Assembly: GCA_004560045.1 (NCBI GenBank)
Contig: SFWF01000025.1
Coordinates: forward strand, 1-18,178
DNA length: 18,178 nt
Direction of reading: 5' to 3'
Source of the DNA: a bacterium
GTDB taxonomy: Bacteria; Bacillota; Clostridia; Oscillospirales; Acutalibacteraceae
Shown: one piece after another, positions 6,593 through 15,843 of the stretch
Layout: every line of letters begins with the position of its first letter
How positions within the stretch are numbered: the first letter of the stretch is position 1
Notes under the pieces: model-generated
Told to the model about the DNA's origin: nothing
Databases searched by the model: none
What the model saw: the letters and a program-made list of their open reading frames with translations, nothing else
Program-made: the position numbers and the translations under genes

Positions 6593-6634
6593 AACCTTAA
6601 TTAGTGTTTTTCACCTAACTAAGCGGAGGTTTTA

Positions 6635-7945
6635 ATGCTAAAGGGCAGGAAAAAGGTCGTTTTAGACAGTATTATTATCGGCGCCGCCCTCTTCTCGATG
6701 TTCTTCGGCGCGGGAAATATGATCTTCCCTCCATACCTGGGACTTAAGGCCGGAACCGATTGGTTTAGCGGCTTTTTAGGCTATTATATCGCCGATATCG
6801 GCCTTGCCGTCGTTGCCATCCTTGCTCAGATAAGGGTAGGGGGTCACGAAAGGTTTTTAAGCCCCTTAGGTAAATTTGTCGGCCCTGCAATGATGTTTGC
6901 GGTGGTTATGTGTATCGGCCCCATCATAAGCATTCCCCGAACCGCCGCCACTACCTACGAGCTGTCGATAGCCCCGCTCCTCGAAGGCTTTAATATGCCC
7001 GTTTTCTATATTGCCTTCTTTGCGGTGGTGGCCCTTCTTTGTATAAATCAGTCGGCCGTTGTCGATATTATCGGAAAAATTCTTACACCTCTGCTTTTCC
7101 TCGGTCTTATCCTGCTTATCGTAATGGGAATTATAAATCCAATGGGAAATATAACCCTTCCTCCCCGAACCGAAAGCGTTATTGCCGACGGTATAAGCGC
7201 AGGGTATCAGTCGATGGACGTTTTAGCCTCGGTAATTTTCGGAGTAATAATCCTTTCCTCCGCCGCCGATAAGGGGCATACCGACGAAAAATCGAAATCC
7301 CGTGTTGCCGCAGGTGCGGGAATAGTTGCGGGAATAGGCCTGCTTATAATCTACTTAGGCCTTACCTATCTCGGCGCTACCGCCTCTTCGGGCTACGATA
7401 TGCATATTGACCGAACGAGTCTGCTTACCTCTATAATCTCGACCCTTATGCCGGGCACTTGGGGACTTATCTTCTTTGCGGTGGTTGCGGGCCTTGCCTG
7501 CCTCTCTACCGCCATCGCCCTGACCACCTCGGCGGCCGAATATTTAGAGGGTCTTACCAAGGGTAAAATCAAATACAAATACCTCGTTATAGGCATCTGC
7601 CTTTTCGACGCTGTAATATCCCTTGCGGGGGTCGAAATGCTTATAACCTTCGCGGCGCCTATTCTCGAAATAGTTTACCCCCCGATACTGATGCTGGTGC
7701 TGACCTCCTTCCTGCCGAAGCGGATAGGAAGCCTGCCGAAAATGCTTTCGTCCTTTTGCGCAATGCTTTTCGCGGTGCTGACTGTGATCTCCTCCTACGG
7801 AGTGGAGATTTCTCTGCTACGCGAGCTGCCCCTTTCCTCCCTGGGCCTTGGTTGGCTGCTGCCCTCGGCGGCGGTACTGCTCCTCGCAGTTGCGGGAGAT
7901 CTGCTCTTTAATAAAAAAACAAATTTAATCGAATATAACTCTTAA
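6635..7945 (+). CDS. brnQ: Branched-chain amino-acid:cation symporter, LIVCS family (BrnQ)
   Basis: Imports leucine, isoleucine or valine across the cytoplasmic membrane, driven by Na+ or H+. The 436-residue product fits the family's length and has about twelve hydrophobic segments. The conserved N-terminal FSMFFGAGNMIFPPYLG is at about 20-36, GPIISIPRTAATTYE at about 94-108, and PILEIVYPPILMLVL lies in the C-terminal third. GGAGG sits 6 nt before the ATG. It is the first gene after two good promoters, and its stop is only 16 bp before the first ATPase gene with no terminator between them, so the ATPase genes probably depend on its promoters. This linkage makes a Na+-coupled mechanism attractive, but the coupling ion is not visible in the carrier itself. 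Confidence 0.93.
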   Translation: MLKGRKKVVLDSIIIGAALFSMFFGAGNMIFPPYLGLKAGTDWFSGFLGYYIADIGLAVVAILAQIRVGGHERFLSPLGKFVGPAMMFAVVMCIGPIISIPRTAATTYELSIAPLLEGFNMPVFYIAFFAVVALLCINQSAVVDIIGKILTPLLFLGLILLIVMGIINPMGNITLPPRTESVIADGISAGYQSMDVLASVIFGVIILSSAADKGHTDEKSKSRVAAGAGIVAGIGLLIIYLGLTYLGATASSGYDMHIDRTSLLTSIISTLMPGTWGLIFFAVVAGLACLSTAIALTTSAAEYLEGLTKGKIKYKYLVIGICLFDAVISLAGVEMLITFAAPILEIVYPPILMLVLTSFLPKRIGSLPKMLSSFCAMLFAVLTVISSYGVEISLLRELPLSSLGLGWLLPSAAVLLLAVAGDLLFNKKTNLIEYNS

Positions 7946-7961
7946 AAAGGAGGCGACCGAC

Positions 7962-8273
7962 TTGGCTAAAGATATGGTCGAAAAAATCGTTCAGACCGAA
8001 AAGCAGGCCGAGGAGATAATCGAAGCCGCGAATAAAAAGGCACGAGAAACCCTCGCTGCGGCCGAAGCCCGTACCAAGGAGACCTTGGCGGGGGCGAAGC
8101 GTCAGTCTGATGCCGATGCCGAAAAAATAGTAAACGAAGCTACCGCCGAGGCCGAAGCTATCCGCAGTAATGCGGGAGGTAAGGGCTGGACCGAGGGCGA
8201 AAAGCTTTCTGCCCGAGCCGATAAGGCGAGAGACGAAGCGGTTAAGGCCGCCGTTGAAATTATTTTTGGTTAA
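7962..8273 (+). CDS. ntpF: V-type ATPase peripheral-stalk subunit (NtpF / AhaH type)
   Basis: A 103-residue Ala/Glu/Lys-rich protein, almost entirely helix-forming with heptad-like spacing (MVEKIVQTEKQAEEIIEAAN and onward), ending in a short AVKAAVEIIFG segment. This is the small coiled-coil subunit that pairs with NtpE to form the stator stalk linking the V1 head to subunit I. Primary sequence is poorly conserved in this family, so the call rests on length, composition and its place at the head of an intact ntp cluster, the same place as E. hirae ntpF. The start is TTG with AAGGAGG about 8 nt upstream. A gap of 34 bp separates it from ntpI. Confidence 0.82.
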   Translation: MAKDMVEKIVQTEKQAEEIIEAANKKARETLAAAEARTKETLAGAKRQSDADAEKIVNEATAEAEAIRSNAGGKGWTEGEKLSARADKARDEAVKAAVEIIFG

Positions 8274-8307
8274 AAGAAAAAAACAACCTTAAAAAGGCGG
8301 TGATATT

Positions 8308-10266
8308 TTGGCAAAACTCAATATGCAAAAGGTGAGTATATTCGCCCTTAAAAGCGATAAAAAGAAAATACTTACCGCTTTGCAAAGCCTTGCGGCCTTC
8401 GACCTTTCGGGGGCGGAGGCGACTCCGCGGGACGGCTTTTACCGCGATAGTGAGGAATACGACGGTATTCTGAAGCTAAGCGATGCGGCCGACGGAGCGC
8501 TTAAAATGCTAAGCCGTATCGTTCCTGCGAAAAAGCCCCTGCTTTCGGCTTTTTCGGGCCGAAGAAAGGTATCCTCGGAGGAGTTTTTCGCTATAGAAGA
8601 ACGCTCCGACGAGCTTATGGGAGTTTGTAACGAGATACTACGCTTTGAGCGGGAAATTGCCGAGCATAAGGCGGAGATAGTAAGGCTTGAAATCTCCTCA
8701 GAGCAGCTTTTGGCCTACGAGGGACTTGACCTTCCGCTATCCTTTACGGGAACCGATAAGACGGTGGCCGCTATCGGTACGGTACCGGGGCTTCTGAGCC
8801 TTGAGGACCTGCTTAAAAGGCTTGCCGAGGCCGCGCCCGATACCGAGATCTACGCTGAAACGGTAGGAAGCGCCTCGGGACAGACGGTAATTTTCGCAAC
8901 TGCTCAGAGAAAAGACGAAGAGACCTTTACCTCGGCCCTTCGGGAAATCGGTTTTTCCAGACCCTCGAATACGAGCGAGCTTTCTCCCCGTGAGGAGCTT
9001 GCCCGAATAAAGGACAGGATAGAAGCCTTAGAGAAGGAGATTTCCGAGGGGCAGGAAAAAATTGCGGCCTTTGCCGAATACCGAAACGATATCGAGCTGC
9101 TTAGCGACTGGTATCTTTCGAAAGCTCTGAGGATCGAGGCGCAAAATTCCCTCGATAACTCGAAGCACACCGTGGTCATAACGGGCTATATCCCGACCTG
9201 CGATTTCGAGCTTTTAAAAACCACTCTGACCGAAAAATTCACGGTCCATATCGAAAGCGAGGACGCCGACCCCGAGGAGGCCCCCGTAAAGCTAAAGGGA
9301 AATGCCTTTACCGAGCCGGCGCAGAGCATTACCGCGATGTATGCCATGCCCACCGCCGCCGATATCGACCCGACCCCCGTAACCTCATTCTTCTATTATT
9401 TCTTCTTCGGAATAATGCTTGGTGACGCGGGCTACGGACTACTGATGTGGATAGCGACCTGGGCGGTAAATAAATTCCTCGACCCCGAGCCGAATATGCG
9501 AAAGAATATGAAGCTCTTTATGTACTGCGGAATTTCGACCACCCTTTGGGGACTTTTCTTCGGAAGCTTCTTCGGAGTCGATATAATAACAACCATCTTC
9601 GGTAAGCTTCCCTTCAAATACCCCTTCATAAATCCCATGAACGGCGACGCGGTAATAATGCTTGTGCTGAGCCTTGCCCTCGGCCTTGTGCAGATTTTGG
9701 CGGGTCTTGCCGTTAAGTTTTGGATGACCCTTAAGAGCGACGGCTTTTTAGATGCCTTCCTCGATACGGGACTCTGGATAACGACCCTTTTGGGCTTCGC
9801 CCTGACTGCGGCGGGAATGATGCTTCTCCCCGTGCTTCAGACGGTCGGTCTTATAGTAGCCTTCGGATCTATGGCGGGAATAGCCGTTTTCGGAGGCCGA
9901 AAGAAAAAGGGTGCTATGAAATTTATCGGAGGCCTTGCCTCCCTTTACGACATTACGGGATACATCAGCGATCTGCTTTCCTTCTCGCGACTTATGGCCC
10001 TGGGTCTTACCACCGCCGCTATCAGTATGGTTTTCAATATGCTGGGCGTAATGGTAAGCGGAGGCATAATCGGAAAGGTCTTTATGGTGGTCGTGCTTCT
10101 TGTCGGCCACGCTATAAACTTCGGACTTAATGCGCTTGGCGCTTATGTTCATACGCTGAGACTTCAGTATGTAGAGCTTTTCTCGAAGTTCTACGATGGC
10201 GGCGGGCGAGCCTTTATCCCCTTCGCCTTCAAAGGTAAATATATCAGAATTAAGGAGGACAAATAA
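8308..10266 (+). CDS. ntpI: V-type ATPase subunit I (a subunit, ion-channel stator)
   Basis: Membrane stator that carries the ion half-channels facing the NtpK ring. The 652-residue product has a soluble N-terminal half with coiled coils (about 95-130 and 225-255), then a membrane half from about 355 with some seven hydrophobic segments. PTPVTSFFYYFFFGIMLGDAGYG (about 355-377) opens the membrane part. Arg561 in SFSRLMALGL is the essential arginine of this family, and Arg618 in HTLRLQYVE is the second conserved one; GHAINFGLNALG lies at 600-611. Length matches bacterial NtpI. The start is TTG preceded by AAGGCGGTGAT, weaker than the ribosome binding sites of the high-copy subunits. The downstream ntpK starts 2 bp after its stop. 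Confidence 0.95.
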   Translation: MAKLNMQKVSIFALKSDKKKILTALQSLAAFDLSGAEATPRDGFYRDSEEYDGILKLSDAADGALKMLSRIVPAKKPLLSAFSGRRKVSSEEFFAIEERSDELMGVCNEILRFEREIAEHKAEIVRLEISSEQLLAYEGLDLPLSFTGTDKTVAAIGTVPGLLSLEDLLKRLAEAAPDTEIYAETVGSASGQTVIFATAQRKDEETFTSALREIGFSRPSNTSELSPREELARIKDRIEALEKEISEGQEKIAAFAEYRNDIELLSDWYLSKALRIEAQNSLDNSKHTVVITGYIPTCDFELLKTTLTEKFTVHIESEDADPEEAPVKLKGNAFTEPAQSITAMYAMPTAADIDPTPVTSFFYYFFFGIMLGDAGYGLLMWIATWAVNKFLDPEPNMRKNMKLFMYCGISTTLWGLFFGSFFGVDIITTIFGKLPFKYPFINPMNGDAVIMLVLSLALGLVQILAGLAVKFWMTLKSDGFLDAFLDTGLWITTLLGFALTAAGMMLLPVLQTVGLIVAFGSMAGIAVFGGRKKKGAMKFIGGLASLYDITGYISDLLSFSRLMALGLTTAAISMVFNMLGVMVSGGIIGKVFMVVVLLVGHAINFGLNALGAYVHTLRLQYVELFSKFYDGGGRAFIPFAFKGKYIRIKEDK

Positions 10267-10268
10267 TT

Positions 10269-10739
10269 ATGTCAGGAATCGCTTTAGCACTTATCGGTGC
10301 AGCAATCGCAACAATTTTTTCAGGTATCGGCTCTGCAAAGGGAGTCGGAATGACCACCGAAGCAGGTATGGGAGTTTTAGCGGAAGACTCTTCCAAGTTC
10401 GGTAAGCTTCTCGTTTTAGAGCTTCTCCCCGGTACTCAGGGACTCTACGGCTTCATCGTTGCCGTTATCATTATGCTTAACATCGGCGCTCTCGGCGGAA
10501 CCATCGATATGGATATGAGCTTCACCAAGGGTCTGCTTTATCTTGCCGCCTCTCTCCCGATCGCCTTCGGCGGACTTTTCTCTGCTATCGCTCAGGGTCG
10601 TGCCGCTACCGCAGGTGTAGGCCTTATCGCCAAAAAGGGAGAGGAATTCTCCAAGGCAATGGTTTCTACTACCCTCGTCGAGATCTACGCCCTTCTTGCC
10701 TTCCTCGTATCTCTGCTTTCCGTAATCGCTATAGGATAA
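10269..10739 (+). CDS. ntpK: V-type ATPase subunit K (membrane rotor ring, Na+-type signature)
   Basis: Proteolipid that forms the rotating c-ring and carries the transported ion. The 156-residue product is the duplicated, four-helix form. The pattern ELLPGTQGLYGF at 51-62 with Thr56, Gln57 and Tyr60, plus Gln109 in AIAQGR and Glu138 in LVEIYALL, lines up with Leu61, Thr64, Gln65, Tyr68, Gln110 and Glu139 that bind Na+ in E. hirae NtpK. As there, the first hairpin lacks the carboxylate, so each subunit holds one ion site. The ion choice is an inference from this match. A full AGGAGG lies 10 nt before the ATG, within the end of ntpI, suiting the high copy number of this subunit. Confidence 0.97.
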   Translation: MSGIALALIGAAIATIFSGIGSAKGVGMTTEAGMGVLAEDSSKFGKLLVLELLPGTQGLYGFIVAVIIMLNIGALGGTIDMDMSFTKGLLYLAASLPIAFGGLFSAIAQGRAATAGVGLIAKKGEEFSKAMVSTTLVEIYALLAFLVSLLSVIAIG

Positions 10740-10749
10740 GGAGAAGAAT

Positions 10750-11340
10750 ATGAGCGCAGAAGAAAAAATTCTGGGTGGCATATTAAGCGAAGCCGAGGCG
10801 ACCGCAAAGGCCGCCGAGGAAAAAACTGCCGAAGAGGTTAAAAAAATAGAGGAAGCCGCCGCCGTTGAGGCAAAGGCCTATTCTGCCGAGGTTATTTCGG
10901 CCGCACTCTTAAAGGCAAAGGCTATAAAGAAAAATGCCGAATCTGCCGCAGAGCTTACCGTCCGTGACGCGAAGCTCTCTAAAAAGCACGAAGAGATCGA
11001 AAAAACTATCTCTATGGCGCTTGATGCGGCCTTAAAGCTTGACGACGAAAAATATTTCGCCCTTTTAAGCCGGGTAGCCGCCCCCTATGCCAAGGACGGC
11101 GAGGCCGTTATCTTTGTCGGCAAAAAGGATAAAAAGCGCGACCTTTCGGTCTTTAAAAAGGCTCTCGCCGAGAAGGGCATCAAAGCGACCCTTTCGGACG
11201 TCTCTTGCTCCGGGGACTACGGCTTTGTGCTTTCTTATGGCGACGTGGAATATAACCTGACGCTTAATGCCCTCATAAACGATAAACGCGATATTCTCGA
11301 AGATCGCATCCACCGAATCCTTTTCGAAGGTGACAGGTGA
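10750..11340 (+). CDS. ntpE: V-type ATPase subunit E (peripheral stalk)
   Basis: Stator-stalk subunit that joins the top of the A3B3 head to subunits I and C, paired with NtpF. The 196-residue product has a long Ala/Glu/Lys coiled-coil N-terminal half (about 1-100) and a globular C-terminal half with SGDYGFVLSYGDVEYNLTLNALI (about 158-180) and a final RIHRILF, the usual family pattern. AAGGAG begins within the ntpK stop region and lies 6 nt before the ATG. It is the only gene in the operon ending in TGA; most of the others end in TAA. Sequence conservation in this family is modest, but position and domain layout make the call firm. Confidence 0.9.
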   Translation: MSAEEKILGGILSEAEATAKAAEEKTAEEVKKIEEAAAVEAKAYSAEVISAALLKAKAIKKNAESAAELTVRDAKLSKKHEEIEKTISMALDAALKLDDEKYFALLSRVAAPYAKDGEAVIFVGKKDKKRDLSVFKKALAEKGIKATLSDVSCSGDYGFVLSYGDVEYNLTLNALINDKRDILEDRIHRILFEGDR

Positions 11341-11362
11341 GAATATTTAAGGAGGCCCTTTA

Positions 11363-12337
11363 GTGGCAACAAGTTCATATGCCTTTGCGGTAGGAAACGT
11401 AAGGGCCAGAGAAACCGCTCTTCTTAAAAAACAAGATATTTTTCAGCTGCTTTCCTTTAAAACTCCCGCCGAAGCGGTAGGCTATTTAAGGGACAAGGGC
11501 TTTGCCTACCCCGATACTCCCGATGCCGACCTGTTTAAGGTCGAGGAGCAGAAGCTCTGGGAGTATATCAGGGAGGTTGCCCCCGACTTTTCGGTATTTT
11601 CGGGCTTCATTCTTCAAAACGACTGTCATAACATAAAATCGGTGCTTAAGTGTATGTCGCTTCATAGGGAATATAAGGAGCTTATCCTTTCTCCCTATAC
11701 GGTAGAGCCCGACAAGGTATATCGCGCCGTTTCGGAAAGAAAGTTTTCGGAGCTTGGTGACGATATTTCCGACGGCGTAAAGGAGGCGGCAGACGCTCTT
11801 CTTAAAATCGGCGATCCGCAGCTTGCCGACGCTGTTCTTGACGGTCTTTTTATGAAGCTTCGACTGAAAAGTGCCGAAAAACTAAAGCTTTCAATGCTTG
11901 AAACGATTATAAAAACCTCGGTATTTTACGATAATATAAAGGCGGCTATCCGCTGTGCCCGTGCCAAAAAATCGGTCGCCTTCTGCGAGGCCTGCCTTAT
12001 CGATACCCCCGAGCTATACAAAAAAGACCTTATCCCTGCCGTTCTTAAGGGACCCGACGAGGTCTTAGCCCTTTTGGAAAAGGCCTCGGCCTTAGGCTCT
12101 GCCGAAGCGGCCGCCGCTTATAAAAGGTCACCCTCCGAATTCGAAAAAACGGTAGACGACCTTCTTATGTCGGTGGCGGTAAAGGCGAAATACGTCGCCG
12201 TCGGAGCCGAACCCCTTATTGCCTATCTTCAGGCCAGACTTTGCGAAATAAAGGTCGCACGAATCGTCGTAAACGGTATTACTATCGGCGAAGACGAAGA
12301 AAAAGTGCGGGAAATGTTGAGGGAGCTTTATGGTTAA
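11363..12337 (+). CDS. ntpC: V-type ATPase subunit C (central-stalk to ring connector, d subunit)
   Basis: Funnel-shaped helical protein that sits on the NtpK ring and receives the central stalk D-F. The 324-residue product opens with SSYAFAVGNVRARETALLKK, contains NDCHNIKSVLKC near 89-100, and ends in ARIVVNGITIGEDEEKVREMLRELYG; the N-terminal block and the terminal RELYG-type end are typical. The start is GTG with AAGGAGG 7 nt upstream. Its last codons overlap the start of the next gene by 8 bp, so the two are likely translationally coupled. A charged, mostly helical protein with no membrane segments, as expected. Confidence 0.92.
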   Translation: MATSSYAFAVGNVRARETALLKKQDIFQLLSFKTPAEAVGYLRDKGFAYPDTPDADLFKVEEQKLWEYIREVAPDFSVFSGFILQNDCHNIKSVLKCMSLHREYKELILSPYTVEPDKVYRAVSERKFSELGDDISDGVKEAADALLKIGDPQLADAVLDGLFMKLRLKSAEKLKLSMLETIIKTSVFYDNIKAAIRCARAKKSVAFCEACLIDTPELYKKDLIPAVLKGPDEVLALLEKASALGSAEAAAAYKRSPSEFEKTVDDLLMSVAVKAKYVAVGAEPLIAYLQARLCEIKVARIVVNGITIGEDEEKVREMLRELYG

Positions 12338-12647
12338 GATAGCCTTTTTGGGCGACCGCGAAAGCGTTAAGGGCTTTGCCTGCGTGGGGGTAAACGTTTT
12401 CCCTTGCGAAACGGCTGAAGCGGCCGAAAAAACACTTAAAAAACTAAACGACGGAGAGTACGGCATAATCTATATTACCGAAGAATACGCCCTTGCCCTG
12501 TCCGAGCAAATAGAAAAGTTCGACGAGCGTCCGAGCCCCGCCATAATTCCTCTTCCGGGAGTTAAAAACAATAACGGAATTGGAATTACCCGCCTTAAGG
12601 CCTCGGTGGAAAAGGCCGTCGGTTCTGATATTATATTCAATAAATAA
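12330..12647 (+). CDS. ntpG: V-type ATPase subunit F (central stalk; NtpG in E. hirae)
   Basis: Small central-stalk subunit that binds NtpD and tunes ATPase activity. The 105-residue product has the alternating alpha/beta pattern of the family: KIAFLGDRESVKGFACVGV at the start, EYGIIYITEEYALAL in the middle, then AIIPLPGVKNNNGIGITRLK, with a short helix at the end. The ATG lies 8 bp inside ntpC, which suggests translation is re-initiated after ntpC. Symbols differ between systems: this is AtpF/AhaF in clostridial and archaeal naming and should not be confused with the peripheral-stalk ntpF at 7962. Confidence 0.92.
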   Translation: MVKIAFLGDRESVKGFACVGVNVFPCETAEAAEKTLKKLNDGEYGIIYITEEYALALSEQIEKFDERPSPAIIPLPGVKNNNGIGITRLKASVEKAVGSDIIFNK

Positions 12648-12672
12648 ACCACTCTAAGGAGCTAAAAATATT

Positions 12673-14439
12673 ATGGCAAACGGAGTTATAACCAAGGTCG
12701 CAGGCCCTCTTATCATTGCCGAGGGAATGCGCGACGCAAATATGTTCGACGTTGTAAGGGTAAGCGATAAGCACCTTATCGGCGAAATAATCGAAATGCA
12801 CGGCGACAAGGCCTCAATTCAGGTTTACGAGGAAACCTCGGGAATCGGCCCCGGCGAAGAGGTCGTTTCTACGGGAATTCCGCTGTCTGTTGAGCTTGGA
12901 CCCGGACTTATCGGTTCTATTTTCGACGGAATTCAGCGTCCTCTTGCTAAAATTATGGAGGTCAGCGGCACCAACCTCGAAAGGGGAGTAGAGGTACCCT
13001 CTCTCGACCGCGAAAAGAAATGGCCCTTCGTTCCCGCAAAGGAAATAGGCGACGAGGTAATCCCAGGCGATACCTTAGGTACCGTTCAGGAGACTGCCGT
13101 TGTTTCTCATAAAATAATGGTTCCCGATAAAATCTCGGGTAAGATCGTCGATATTAAAAAGGATTTCTATTCGGTCGAGGAGGTCGTTGCAAAGATCGAA
13201 ACGGCCAAGGGCATCGTCGAGCTCAAAATGATGCAGACCTGGCCCGTTCGCGTAGGCCGTCCCTATAAAACCAAGCTTTCTCCCGATATTCCCCTCGTTA
13301 CGGGTCAGCGCGTTATCGATACCCTCTTCCCCCTTGCAAAGGGCGGTGTGGCCGCGGTTCCCGGCCCCTTCGGTTCGGGTAAAACGGTGGTTCAGCATCA
13401 GCTTGCCAAGTGGGCCGCCGCCGATATCATCGTATATATCGGATGCGGCGAGCGCGGTAACGAAATGACCGACGTTTTAAACGAATTCCCCGAGCTTAAG
13501 GACCCCAGAACGGGAAGCTCGCTTATGGAGCGTACCGTTCTTATCGCCAATACCTCGGATATGCCGGTTGCCGCCCGTGAGGCCTCTATCTATACCGGTA
13601 TCACCATCGCCGAATACTTCCGCGATATGGGCTATACCGTAGCCCTTATGGCCGACTCTACCTCCCGTTGGGCCGAGGCTCTCCGTGAGATGTCGGGCCG
13701 TCTTGAGGAAATGCCGGGTGAGGAAGGCTATCCCGCCTACCTCGGCTCCCGTCTGGCTCAGTTTTACGAGCGCGCAGGTCGCGTTATCGTCCGCGGAAGC
13801 GAGGAGATCGAAGGCGCCCTTTCGGTTATCGGAGCTGTTTCCCCTCCCGGAGGAGATATTTCCGAGCCCGTTTCTCAGGCTACCCTTCGTATCGTTAAGG
13901 TTTTCTGGGGACTTGATGCTTCCCTTGCCTATAAGCGTCACTTCCCTGCGATAAACTGGCTTACGAGCTATTCCCTTTATGCCGATTCCTTAGAGGATTG
14001 GTTTAAGAAAAACGTTAATTCCGAGTGGAACAACCTTCGCGCAAGACTTATGGCCATCCTTCAGGAGGAGGCCGAGCTTGAGGAGATCGTTAAGCTGGTT
14101 GGTATGGATGCCCTTTCCGCTCCCGACCGCCTTACCCTTGAGACCGCACGCTCGGTAAGAGAGGACTACCTCCATCAGAACGCCTTCCACGAGACCGATA
14201 CCTATACCTCCCTTGATAAGCAGTATTATATGATGTCGGCCCTTATGGAATACTACGTAAGATCACAGACGGCGGTTAAAAACGGCGCCGATATCGAAAA
14301 GATAGTCGCCCTGCCGTCCCGCGAACGTATCGGACGTCTTAAGTACGTCGCCGAAGATAAGGTTAAAGCCGAGTACGATTCTATCGTTGCTCAGCTTGCC
14401 GAAGAACTCGACCGTGCGAATGACGGCGCCGAGAACTAA
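12673..14439 (+). CDS. ntpA: V-type ATPase catalytic subunit A
   Basis: Nucleotide-hydrolysing subunit, three per head, alternating with B. The 588-residue product has the N-terminal beta barrel (about 1-75), the A-type non-homologous region (about 110-190), the P-loop GPFGSGKT at 231-238 (Lys237), the general base Glu260 with Arg261 in GCGERGNE, and ADSTSRWAEALREMSGRLEEMPGEEGYPAYLGSRLA at 327-362. All catalytic residues are present, so the enzyme looks active. AAGGAG lies 11 nt before the ATG, a longer gap than usual. The B subunit follows after 11 bp. E. hirae NtpA has the matching residues Lys238, Glu261 and Arg262. Confidence 0.98.
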   Translation: MANGVITKVAGPLIIAEGMRDANMFDVVRVSDKHLIGEIIEMHGDKASIQVYEETSGIGPGEEVVSTGIPLSVELGPGLIGSIFDGIQRPLAKIMEVSGTNLERGVEVPSLDREKKWPFVPAKEIGDEVIPGDTLGTVQETAVVSHKIMVPDKISGKIVDIKKDFYSVEEVVAKIETAKGIVELKMMQTWPVRVGRPYKTKLSPDIPLVTGQRVIDTLFPLAKGGVAAVPGPFGSGKTVVQHQLAKWAAADIIVYIGCGERGNEMTDVLNEFPELKDPRTGSSLMERTVLIANTSDMPVAAREASIYTGITIAEYFRDMGYTVALMADSTSRWAEALREMSGRLEEMPGEEGYPAYLGSRLAQFYERAGRVIVRGSEEIEGALSVIGAVSPPGGDISEPVSQATLRIVKVFWGLDASLAYKRHFPAINWLTSYSLYADSLEDWFKKNVNSEWNNLRARLMAILQEEAELEEIVKLVGMDALSAPDRLTLETARSVREDYLHQNAFHETDTYTSLDKQYYMMSALMEYYVRSQTAVKNGADIEKIVALPSRERIGRLKYVAEDKVKAEYDSIVAQLAEELDRANDGAEN

Positions 14440-14450
14440 GGAGGAAAGAT

Positions 14451-15815
14451 ATGGCTAAGGAATATAGAACCATCCGTGAGGTCGCAGGACCTCTTATGAT
14501 GGTAAGCGACGTGGAAAACGTCAAATACGATGAGCTTGGCGAAATCGAGCTTCCCTCGGGCGAAACAAGACGCTGTAAGGTTCTTGAGGTCAACGGCTCA
14601 AACGCCCTTCTTCAGCTTTTCGAAAGCAGTGCGGGAATAAATCTTCAGGACTCTAAGGTCCGTTTCCTCGGCCGCTCCATGGAGCTTGCCGTTTCTCCCG
14701 ATATGCTTTCCCGTGTTTTCGACGGACTTGGCCGTCCTATCGACGGCGGTCCCGCAATAATTCCCGAAAAGCGTCTCGATGTTAACGGAAAGCCTATGAA
14801 CCCCGCCGCCCGCAACTATCCGCAGGAGTTTATTCAGACGGGAATTTCGGCTATCGACGGACTTAATACCCTCGTCCGCGGTCAGAAGCTTCCCATATTC
14901 TCGGCTTCGGGTCTCCCTCACGCAAATCTCGCGGCACAGATCGCCCGTCAGGCCACCGTTCGCGGTGACGGAGAGCAGTTCGCCGTTGTTTTTGCCGCTA
15001 TGGGTATAACCTTCGAGGAGTCGAACTATTTTATCAACTCCTTTAAGGAAACGGGCGCTATCGACCGTACCGTTATGTTCGTTAACCTTGCTAACGACCC
15101 CGCAATCGAGCGTATCGCTACCCCGAAAATGGCCCTTACCTGCGCCGAATATCTTGCCTTCGAGCTTGGTATGCAGGTGCTTGTAATTATGACCGATATA
15201 ACCAACTATGCCGACGCCCTTCGTGAGGTTTCGGCCGCCCGTAAGGAGGTTCCCGGCCGCCGCGGATATCCCGGCTATATGTATACCGACCTTGCTACCC
15301 TCTACGAGCGTGCAGGACGTCTTAAGGGATGTGACGGCTCTATAACCCTTATTCCTATTTTAACAATGCCCGAGGACGATAAGACCCATCCTATCCCCGA
15401 CCTTACGGGATATATTACCGAGGGTCAGATAATCCTCTCCCGTGAGCTTTACCGTAAGGGTATAACTCCCCCCGTCGACGTTCTTCCCTCCCTTTCCCGT
15501 CTTAAGGATAAGGGTATAGGCGAGGGACGTACCCGTAAGGATCACGCCGCCACCATGAATCAGCTTTTTGCCGCCTATGCCCGAGGCAAGGACGCAAAGG
15601 AGCTTATGGTAATTCTCGGTGAGGCCGCCCTTACCGCAACCGACAAGCTTTACGCAGAGTTTGCCGACCGTTTCGAAAAGGAATACGTATCTCAGGGCTA
15701 TTCCGCCAACCGTACCATCGAAGAGACCTTGGACCTCGGTTGGAAGCTTCTCCGTATCCTGCCCAGAAGCGAGCTTAAGCGTATAAGCGACGAGATGCTC
15801 GATAAGTATTATTAA
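14451..15815 (+). CDS. ntpB: V-type ATPase regulatory subunit B
   Basis: Non-catalytic subunit that completes the A3B3 head and donates the arginine finger to the A site. The 454-residue product has the beta barrel at the N-terminus, the degenerate P-loop SASGLPHANLAAQI at 151-164 in place of a working Walker A, and Arg350 in LPSLSRLKDKGIGEGRTRKDH, the same number as the finger residue of E. hirae NtpB. The strong ribosome binding site AAGGAGG at 14438-14444 overlaps the ntpA stop and lies 6 nt before the ATG, supporting equal output of A and B. Confidence 0.98.
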   Translation: MAKEYRTIREVAGPLMMVSDVENVKYDELGEIELPSGETRRCKVLEVNGSNALLQLFESSAGINLQDSKVRFLGRSMELAVSPDMLSRVFDGLGRPIDGGPAIIPEKRLDVNGKPMNPAARNYPQEFIQTGISAIDGLNTLVRGQKLPIFSASGLPHANLAAQIARQATVRGDGEQFAVVFAAMGITFEESNYFINSFKETGAIDRTVMFVNLANDPAIERIATPKMALTCAEYLAFELGMQVLVIMTDITNYADALREVSAARKEVPGRRGYPGYMYTDLATLYERAGRLKGCDGSITLIPILTMPEDDKTHPIPDLTGYITEGQIILSRELYRKGITPPVDVLPSLSRLKDKGIGEGRTRKDHAATMNQLFAAYARGKDAKELMVILGEAALTATDKLYAEFADRFEKEYVSQGYSANRTIEETLDLGWKLLRILPRSELKRISDEMLDKYY

Positions 15816-15843
15816 ACCACCAACTCGAAAGGACTGAAGAAAG

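Noticed and set aside
6527..6634. Riboswitch or T-box in the brnQ leader
   Set aside because: A T-box would fit an amino-acid carrier, but the leader is only about 100 nt, shows no T-box core (TGGNACCGCG-like) and no specifier-loop structure.
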